From Bolinopsis microptera (lineage: Eukaryota > Ctenophora > Tentaculata > Lobata > Bolinopsidae): a stretch of DNA of 64,000 nucleotides. The stretch is from positions 11,384,902-11,448,901 of the forward strand of contig NC_087076.1 in NCBI RefSeq assembly GCF_026151205.1, written 5' to 3'. How positions within the stretch are numbered: position 1 is the stretch's first letter; every line of letters starts with the position of its first letter. Below the pieces are notes generated by a model. The model did no database searches. It worked only from the letters and a program-made list of their open reading frames with translations, and was not told where the DNA came from. A program made the translations under genes and the position numbers. Below, piece after piece: positions 57,247 to 64,000 of the stretch.

Positions 57247-57393
57247 ATGAAAGAGGATCTCCAGACTTATGATGCAGTGAGAGGAGAAGACCACAATTAC
57301 CTAGCCCCTCCGGCTTCATCAGTGGATATCGGGTGGACTCCAAAAATGAATTACAAAGAAATTGCACTTTTTGCAAAGGACTGGCTAAAACTG
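57247..57393 (+). CDS. Possible first coding exon of an unidentified plus-strand gene
   Basis: The ATG opens 49 codons (MKEDLQTYDAVRGEDHNYLA, then VDIGWTPKMNYKEI and FAKDWLKL) before a donor CTG|GTTAAG in phase 0. If unspliced it stops at 57414 after 55 codons. Codon content is coding-like. No second exon could be joined with confidence; the open 62629-62695 candidate has another phase. Confidence 0.35.
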
Positions 57394-60300
57394 GTTAAGT
57401 GGGTGTGGGTATAATGTTTTTTGTTATCCTTGATTAAGACTTAAGTAGAGGACTATAACAGTTAACACTCGCATCAAGTGAAGCCATGATAGAAACATTT
57501 GTCTTAAAGACATTTCCATTTAAGTTCGGTATGTCTCGTTGTGATTAGTGGCATTTTAGTTCGAGATAGCTTAGGACTTCATAAGTTTTAAAAATGTTGA
57601 AGCTTGATTCTGTTTGTATTACTATTTTTTTTGAAAAACGTGCAAAACGTGCCTTTACTTGTAAAATATTGCACCGGAATAATTAAATAGATATATACGA
57701 TGAATCATGCATGTCGCATGAACTGTACGTGAATACTGTACGTGACGTTTGATCTCGAGACCACCAAGTATATTTATAATTGAAAGAATTTTTCCAATCG
57801 ATATCAATGATGATCTTACCTGGCAATTAACCTTTCTGAAACTTCTCTCATCGGGGGTTGTTTTTCTTAATCGCTTCGATGATAGACAATCACGATATCG
57901 TAAACTGTTGTTCCGTGAATATAGGCGGTTATTGAGCTTTTCAGGATGAATGACCGCTTGGAAACTGAGATTTTTTATCGGAAAGGTTTTTCGTTGATTC
58001 GGTTAGACCCCGGTAAGAGTAGGACGGCTATCTCTGCCTGGCACCAGCCATTATTTCACAGACGGAAGATAAAGTAGCGATCATTACCAACCATCGTTTC
58101 ACATATAATGGTAATTGCTTGTAGCAATCGCTTTGCTACACGGAGGCCGCGAAGAAAGGGGTTGCAACGTGTGTCAACAAGATCGCTACAAACCATTATT
58201 TCAGTTTCACTCTGACCAGCGATCTGCGCCCGTCGTCAGGGTGGCGATTAAAAATGGAGACCTATCAGTATTCGTGTAGTTGCATATACCGATACGAAAG
58301 GCCCTGAGGGTAACGTGGAAGTTATGTAGATCAATGTATTTTTGGACGCTGATTCCGAATAACTCCCATAAAAATGCTTCCCTTAACCGGTCTTAGGAGT
58401 TAACATGTGCTAAAAACATTTTTGGTTACGTAACATGCCAGTTAAATGCAAATTGGACTGTTTATGGTTACGGTTCGGGTTACTGTTATGTTAGGCTTAC
58501 CATTACTATTTATAGCGTTAGACTTAGAGTTAGAGTTGCGGTAAGGGTTAGGGTTCAGGTACAGCCGAAAATTATTACAGCAAATTGTTTTTGAAGTAAC
58601 GCAAAATTCCTAATCCATCCTGATAAACTGCTAGAATATTACTTGTAGGAACAAAGCACTAAGAAGTTTTTTATTTAATGCCTTGATCATGAACAGCACT
58701 GGTCATAAGTTCCTCATAGATCATGAACAGTACTGTTCGCCACTCGCCAGTGACGTGGTATAGATTTAAACCCACGCTTGCATTCACATCTTACTGTAAA
58801 TGAATCGGGTTCCTGCTAGTAGCTCTAAGTAAGCTCGTAATAACGGCTATTATATTATTCTTATATTTACTGATAACAGTCAGCAGTGACCTCCTAACAT
58901 TTAACAAAACCTAGAAAGAATTGAGAGATACGAGCATCATCTATTACTGTAATAATTATCTTACCGGCCATAATTTGTCACGATTTTGAAAACTTAGCGT
59001 ATAACTATAACCACATCAACAATTTATTCGGAAAATCAGCAAACGAGTCAATGGATGATCATTCATCGACCCAAAATTGTGGAAAGCAATTACCTACCAT
59101 TTAATCTCATTACCAGCCAGTTTCTGCATTACTATTAGTATTTTAACTTTCAACATCTTGGTTTTTGAATTGCAGTTGATTGGGTACGGTAGACACTTTA
59201 TTTTTAGGAATTGTGGTTGCTAATTGCTATAATGTTCCCTGGCCTAACTATTGAACTCTTCACAAGCTTCTCTGATTTTATATAATAGATATGTATTTCT
59301 TTTCCTTTCACTCAATTAAATTGTTTTATAAGCTCTTGTTTCTATTTCGAGATAATGTATCGAAGTTAAATTTTATGGATGGAGTTCGTTTTGGAATTTC
59401 GAGTTTTAAAAAATGTTACTCTTTAATACTTTGTTAACATCCTTGTATAATGTTTCGTGAAAGATTTCCTAAAAGTAAGCTATGACTTAGTAATAGTATC
59501 CATATTCCGTGCACACTTGGAAACCATTTATTTATTTATCTACGATATTATGTTCTTTTTGTTTGGTTGAATAACTTTCATTTAACTGATTGGGATCTGA
59601 CACATGTAATTTTGTAATGATCTTTCTAATTTCTAATTTCTAATTTCTAATTTCTAATTTCTAATTTCTAATTTCTAATTTCTAATTTTCTAATTTCTAA
59701 TTTCTAATTTCTAATTTCTAATGTATAGTCTAGACGGGAGCGTTAGTACTATTCCCTGACAATTTAATCCCTGTTTTAAATATCGTCCCACTATTCAATA
59801 ATTGGGTCAGCTGTTAACTTCTCCTAATGGGTGCCCGGTTAGGGGTAACTCTAGCTTTCTGCTGTGCCGAAAAGTTGATCGAGAAATGTACTCTGGGGTG
59901 GTCACTGGATGTAATCAGTAATACAGATTACAGATGATAAACTCGTATTATTTGGAAGCTCTAAAATTAAGCTGAAGGGACGGCAAAAAAGGAAGCCTGA
60001 TTTCTTTATTTAAAAAATCATTTTTAGGACATTAGACAAATTTTATGTGGGGGATGTGGGGGCACATAGGTAAATTTTGCCACTGCTCATTACTCTACTG
60101 ATCGATGGGTGATTTTTTTAGAAAAGTTAAATTATATAGCCGTTATACAGAATGTAGAGTTAATTATGTCCCCTTATAATAGTGATTCTAGACTGTCCAT
60201 ATCAACATTAGTCGTGCGTATTACATAGCATACTGAATTCTAGTTAGTTTAAGTTAGTTTATAATTCAAAAGTAAATGGTGTATAGTATTAAGAAGAATC

Positions 60301-60939
60301 AAAGACAAAAGTGAACGGTTTATGAAAACAGGTTACAATAGGTTACTAAAAACAACTAAAAAGGCAAACGGTACAAAAAGGTGTGAATGATGGTGGAAAA
60401 AGAGTGCGTCAATTCGTACCTACGGTTGTTAATTCAGACAAGACTCAAGATCAAGACCAAGGAAACATAATATTTAGAATTTATGAATATATAAGAGACT
60501 AAGAAGGGGGACGTACGTGACGGATGATGATTAATCAATAATCACTCTACACGAACAGGACTCCCTTCAGTACGTGTTAATCTGCATTACAAAAGCAGGG
60601 CGGGACATGTACGGTAAACCTCGTATGCATTTTTCAGAGACTTACCGTATAGCGCACCGATTTAGGTTGTATGTACAATGTACTAGTGGAGACCTCCAAT
60701 AATTACAGTGGAGGTCCTCGCAGTATCTCTACTCGAAACTCTATCAACTATGAACATATTTTAAATTTACTAAACATGCTTATGCATTATGACCGTAGAA
60801 TCGATTAAAAGTGGAACGGTAATGATTGAATTTTTATTTTTATTGGCAAATTTTTTGTCACGTGTTTTAATCGTTATTAGTGCACTGAAAATATTTGAAC
60901 TTGGCGAATGAAGCCGATGACCAGGGATTAGACTTCTTA
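57394..60939. other. Intergenic, AT-rich
   Basis: No supported gene. Contains a few GTTAGGGTT-like words at about 58500-58560 and the heptamer microsatellite at 59623-59722. Confidence 0.4.
59623..59722. repeat. (TAATTTC)n heptamer microsatellite
   Basis: About fourteen copies of TTTCTAA with one extra T in the middle. Confidence 0.95.
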
Positions 60940-61378
60940 GGGGCCGTCTACTTAGGACGTCCTTGACACACGCTGCAACCCCTTTTGATCGAGAGGTGTG
61001 CAACGTGTAGCAAGGACATCCGTCAAAATCGCAGATTTTCAGACCGCTGCACCCCCTTCCCCTGTCCAGGTGTGTCCGAATTTCAAAACCCCTCCCCCGG
61101 ACGTCCGGAGTTCCAGCTACTTTTAAGAGTACAAATAAAACCAACTCAAATTCATTGTTAATAAAATTCAAAGAGTTGAAATAAAATTCAAAGAATTAAA
61201 ATAAATGGAACTTTTTCGTTAATTCTGCCAAAATTTCCGGACGTCCGGATTTTCAGAAACCACCCCCATCTCCCTGTCCGGATTTGTCCGGAAATTCAAA
61301 AACCAACCCCCTCGGCCCTATTTGCCGGACGTCCTAAGTAGATAAGATAAGTCCTAGGATAAGTCCTAAGATGGCCCC
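60940..61378. mobile_element. GGGGCCRTCT-ended inverted-repeat element, 439 bp
   Basis: The left end GGGGCCGTCTACTTAGGACG has its inverse at the right (GACGTCCTAAGTAGATAAG, ending ATGGCCCC). The right arm carries a local duplication of ATAAGTCCTA. The palindrome CCGGACGTCCGG occurs twice inside. Non-coding. Confidence 0.7.
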
Positions 61379-61423
61379 TTTTTATAAATGTTAAAGCAGT
61401 TCATGATCAGGGCAAAATAATTT

Positions 61424-62105
61424 CATGGCGCTTGTTTCATTATAAAAAAGGAACGATACAAATTCTTATGCCACATTCAACATACCCTATCAGAACTCTA
61501 AAAATTGACTCGACGGGTTTTACTTAGGCGAGTAAAAATAATGACAGGTAAAAATATGCCAGAATTTCCGAAAAACCACAAAATTTAACCCGCCATAATT
61601 AAACGAACTAAGGTATTCAGATTGAATGCTGGCTCCGGTAGAGGAGATTCTAGGAAATTTTACCGTCAAGAGAAGAGAATTTTTCAACCAAATTCGACCT
61701 AATTTTCGTTCCAGACTGCGTATTTGTTTGCAGTTTCAAAATAAAATAAGTATAACATTATAATATTAAAAGACTTTTTCCAAGAAAATCAGCGTATTAT
61801 ATGTAAATAGATGATTATTCGAATAAAACAACCTCGTTATCAATATCAATATCATCATGGTTGGAATACCTGGAAAGTGAGTCCATTGCGCTTGTTTCAA
61901 TATAAAAAAGGAACAATACAAATTCTTATGCCAAATTCTTATGCCATATACCCTGTCAGAACAGGTAAAAATATGCCAGAATTTCCGAAGAACCGCCAAA
62001 TTTAAGTTTTAACCCGCCATAATTAAACGAACTAAGGTATTCAGATTGAAATTGAATGCTGGCTCCGCTAGAGGAGATTCTGAAGTAATTTTACCGTCAA
62101 GAGAA
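61424..62105. repeat. Tandem duplication of a 220-250 bp unit
   Basis: Units 61424-61674 and 61884-62105 share GCGCTTGTTTCA, ATATGCCAGAATTTCCGA, GAACTAAGGTATTCAG, GGCTCCG and ATTTTACCGTCAAGAGAA in the same order. The shared GAACTAAGGTA is the inverse of the TACCTTAGTTC terminus at 46697, so each unit contains one end of that family. Confidence 0.8.
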
Positions 62106-62628
62106 CTTAGAGAATGTCTCAATCATATACGAAAAACTACCATCGAAATCAAATAAAAGTGCTTTATTTTGAAATCGAACCCAAAACTCCAGCAGAAACA
62201 TATGATTCCGAGGTGATTTTAATTTCAACAAACAGAAGAGTTTTGCTTTTGATCTATGGCTGCGGTTTAAAGCTTGTACCACTGGCTAGTTACAACCCGC
62301 ACTTTAATTTCAACCAATAAAACTTGTTTCAGACCTGTTACAGGTTCCACCCCAATCATATATCTTGACGCGAATAAAAACTACGTCATGGAGATAAATG
62401 ATGATAATGAAAATCTAATTATTATTGGCTGCAATGAGCGTTAGTATAGTAACAAATAGAGATAGAAACAAACTACTATCCGTCAAACCCGAAGAAATGT
62501 GTAAATGCGATTTTCTGAAGAATATCTGTCTTTTAAGAGAATGTTAACGTCACTATTTCATCAACTTAGGCTTAACCACTGGTTTGGATTTCCTCTTTTA
62601 AAAATTTAATTACATAATTTTATTATAG
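62106..62628. other. Intergenic
   Basis: No gene or repeat recognised. A 68-codon plus frame at 62114-62320 has no domain. Confidence 0.3.
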
Positions 62629-62695
62629 GAGAAATGCAATATTCAAACAATATAAAGATAATTTGAAATGTCAGCAGGCATTGTCCAGCTATGAG
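62629..62695 (+). CDS. Possible internal exon
   Basis: A 67-bp stretch between a good acceptor (TTTTATTATAG) and a good donor (GAG|GTAAGA) is open in one frame only (NAIFKQYKDNLKCQQALSSY). No neighbouring exon fits with confidence. A MITE lies 12 bp after its end. Confidence 0.25.
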
Positions 62696-62707
62696 GTAAG
62701 ACACTCT

Positions 62708-62789
62708 TTACTGGGCGGCGCTCAGCCTGTCATTCCGCCGAATCTCTATAATATGTTTATGAACATTATAGCCTGGGGTCCCCAGGTAA
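62708..62789. mobile_element. Miniature hAT-like MITE, 82 bp, 8-bp target duplication
   Basis: TTACTGGGCGGCGCTCAGCC to GGGGTCCCCAGGTAA, the two termini of the 3633-4100 element joined with the interior deleted. Flanked by gacactct on both sides (62700-62707, 62790-62797). Confidence 0.85.
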
Positions 62790-63011
62790 GACACTCTCAA
62801 CAGTATATAAAGCATTTTAAAAATCAAATAAAACAGTAACAAATTAAGAAAATTAGGGTAGATTTTATAAAAAACCTCCTTGTAGTATTTATATATGGGT
62901 TTTTTATAAATTTAAAAATAGACTTTTCTATTCCGATGATATATTGCAGCACAATTTAAATGCCCATTGCAACGAACAGTCTAGGCACCCCTGAGCATTT
63001 ATGTTTTAAAC

Positions 63012-63135
63012 ATCGTTCACATGAATTACGTGATCACTTTTTGGACAATTTTAAACCCCCTCCTTCCCCCCTCCGTAATCAATTTTACACATATCTATTG
63101 TGTCAAAATTACACTAGCGTAATCATTTGAAAAGA
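63012..63135 (-). mobile_element. Truncated copy of the GGGGTYGTTC MITE
   Basis: Inverse of most of 32665-32827: shares CTCCGTAATCA, TTGTGTCAAAATTACACTAG and CGTAATCATTTG. The outer end beyond GTTCAC is missing. Confidence 0.65.
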
Positions 63136-63260
63136 TTGGTCCAGATCCAGATTGCAGTAGGTTGGAGACTTCTCACCCCTCTGAATCCCATGATGAATAT
63201 CAATGGGTTACACTCTGAAGTCTGAAGTATAGTCATTGACAACTGGTCAATACAGAAACA

Positions 63261-63718
63261 CTGTTGAAGTGCTCAGCAATCACCAGTGACGTGGGTTTGT
63301 CTTCTGGAGGAACGCTGTTGGAGTGCTCAGCAATCTCCGGTGAGTTGGGTTTGTATTCTGGAGGAACGCTGTTGGAGTGCTCAGCAATCTCCGGTGAGTT
63401 GGGTTTGTATTCTGGAGGAACGCTGTTGGAGTGCTCAGCAATCTCCGGTGAGCTGGGTTGATCAACTGAAGGAACACTATTGGAGTGCTCAGCAATCTCC
63501 GGTGAGCTGGGTTGATCTTACTGGGCTGCGCTCAGCCTGTCATTCCGCCAAATCTCTAATGAACATGATAGCCTGAGGTCCCCAGGTAAGGTTGATCAAC
63601 TGAAGGAACACTGTTGGAGTGCTCAGCAATCTCCGGTGAGCGGGGTTGATCTTCTAGAGGAACACTTTTGGAGTGCTCAGCAATCGCCGGTGAAGTGGGG
63701 TGAACTTTCTGCAGATGT
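63261..63718 (-). repeat. 54-bp (18-residue) coding tandem repeat, seven copies
   Basis: GTGCTCAGCAATC recurs at 63269, 63323, 63377, 63431, 63485, then after an 80-bp insertion at 63619 and 63673. On the minus strand each unit encodes a variant of SPEIAEHSNSVPxxxxP. Copies 63315-63422 are nearly identical. This is the C-terminal tail of the GPCR. Confidence 0.9.
63518..63589. mobile_element. Miniature hAT-like MITE, 72 bp, inserted in the GPCR tail
   Basis: TTACTGGGCTGCGCTCAGCC to GGTCCCCAGGTAA. Flanked by ggttgatc on both sides (63510-63517 and 63590-63597). With its duplication it adds 80 bp to a 54-bp repeat array, shifting the frame. Confidence 0.9.
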
Positions 63719-64000
63719 GGTAGTGTTCCGAGGATTGTATTCGAGTTGTAAATTTGCTGCTCAATCTCATTATCAACACGATATTGAACTCGCTCCTTGA
63801 TTGTCGCAAAACATTTACTCCCGATTGTCCACATATATGAGGTTATATTTTTATACATATCACTGTAAAAGATTGGGTTCAGAAGACTGTTGATTGGGAT
63901 CACGATCAGAGCAAATATCTCAAACATTTTTGCCGGAGGATTTATACCGGCATAGGTCAAGATGATGACAGTGGCTATGAAAGAGACCCAGCTGACCAGT
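63556..64000 (-). CDS. C-terminal part of a class A GPCR, LGR/relaxin-receptor-like (partial; tail truncated by a MITE)
   Basis: The frame is open through the right window edge. It begins within TM6 (LVSWVSFIATVII), a short loop (INPPAKM), and TM7 with the diagnostic NPxxY-type sequence (ALIVIPINSLLNPIFYS). The phrase PINSLLNP resembles leucine-rich-repeat GPCRs and relaxin receptors (LPINSALNPxLY). A basic, Cys-containing helix 8/juxtamembrane segment (KCFATIKERVQYR) follows, then the 18-residue repeat tail with AEHSNSVP. The current frame ends 12 codons into MITE-derived sequence (YLGTSGYHVH, stop at 63556-63558). If the 80-bp insertion is removed, the frame reads on through the remaining repeats to a TGA at 63233-63235. 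Plasma-membrane receptor; ligand unknown. Confidence 0.8.
   Translation of the reverse strand, partial: LVSWVSFIATVIILTYAGINPPAKMFEIFALIVIPINSLLNPIFYSDMYKNITSYMWTIGSKCFATIKERVQYRVDNEIEQQIYNSNTILGTLPHLQKVHPTSPAIAEHSKSVPLEDQPRSPEIAEHSNSVPSVDQPYLGTSGYHVH

Noticed and set aside
58490..58565. Telomere-like GTTAGGGTT words
   Set aside because: Only one or two exact units among degenerate ones, interstitial and not tandem; probably chance.
63261..63718. CRISPR-like array of regular repeats
   Set aside because: Units are contiguous 54-bp coding repeats in frame with a GPCR tail, without unique spacers, in a eukaryotic genome.
1..64000. tRNA or rRNA genes
   Set aside because: No cloverleaf with matching A and B boxes and no rRNA core sequence was recognised by eye; a covariance-model scan would be needed to exclude short ones.

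Overview
The window is nuclear DNA from an AT-rich invertebrate animal genome. Evidence: multi-exon genes with GT-AG introns of a few hundred bases to about 1.9 kb, metazoan families (PATL1, CCDC112, a PIM-like kinase, secreted serpins, a homeobox gene, a leucine-rich-repeat/relaxin-type GPCR), and heavy loads of non-LTR retrotransposons and short inverted-repeat elements. A cnidarian or another early-branching soft-bodied marine animal would fit, but the phylum cannot be fixed from this sequence alone.

Layout, left to right. 1-7.5 kb is repeat-dominated: a PHD-finger/reverse transcriptase/endonuclease retroelement protein running in from the left edge, followed by nested inverted-repeat elements and LINE debris. 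9-14.4 kb carries three short-spaced plus-strand genes with uninterrupted coding sequence: a CCDC112-like coiled-coil protein, an eight-finger C2H2 protein and a NUDT14-like protein with a decayed Nudix box. 15.5-22.1 kb is a complete 14-exon PATL1 (mRNA decapping activator) gene. It ends 53 bp before the tail of a full-length, apparently intact CR1-type LINE (about 22.16-26.76 kb) inserted in antisense orientation. 29.9 kb holds an intronless, N-lobe-less PIM-like pseudokinase with a TATA box. 32.5-41.5 kb holds two convergent secreted serpins, both with inhibitory-type hinges. 41.5-55 kb is mostly repeats: two nested TACCTTA-ended elements, elements ended by GGCAGTATC, and degraded LINEs. 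55.9-56.6 kb has a divergent homeobox gene on the minus strand. 63.2-64 kb holds the C-terminal end of a GPCR entering from the right edge. Its 18-residue tandem-repeat tail is broken by a 72-bp MITE.

The host genes look unrelated to one another (RNA decay, cilium/centrosome, transcription, protease inhibition, signalling); no operon or gene-cluster logic is visible apart from the serpin pair. The strongest stories are mobile-element ones: one hAT-like family is caught in three states (468, 82 and 72 bp) with 8-bp target duplications, and one of those copies truncates a receptor. Spliced gene models were built by hand from frame continuity and GT/AG sites; family names come from recognised motifs, with no database search.
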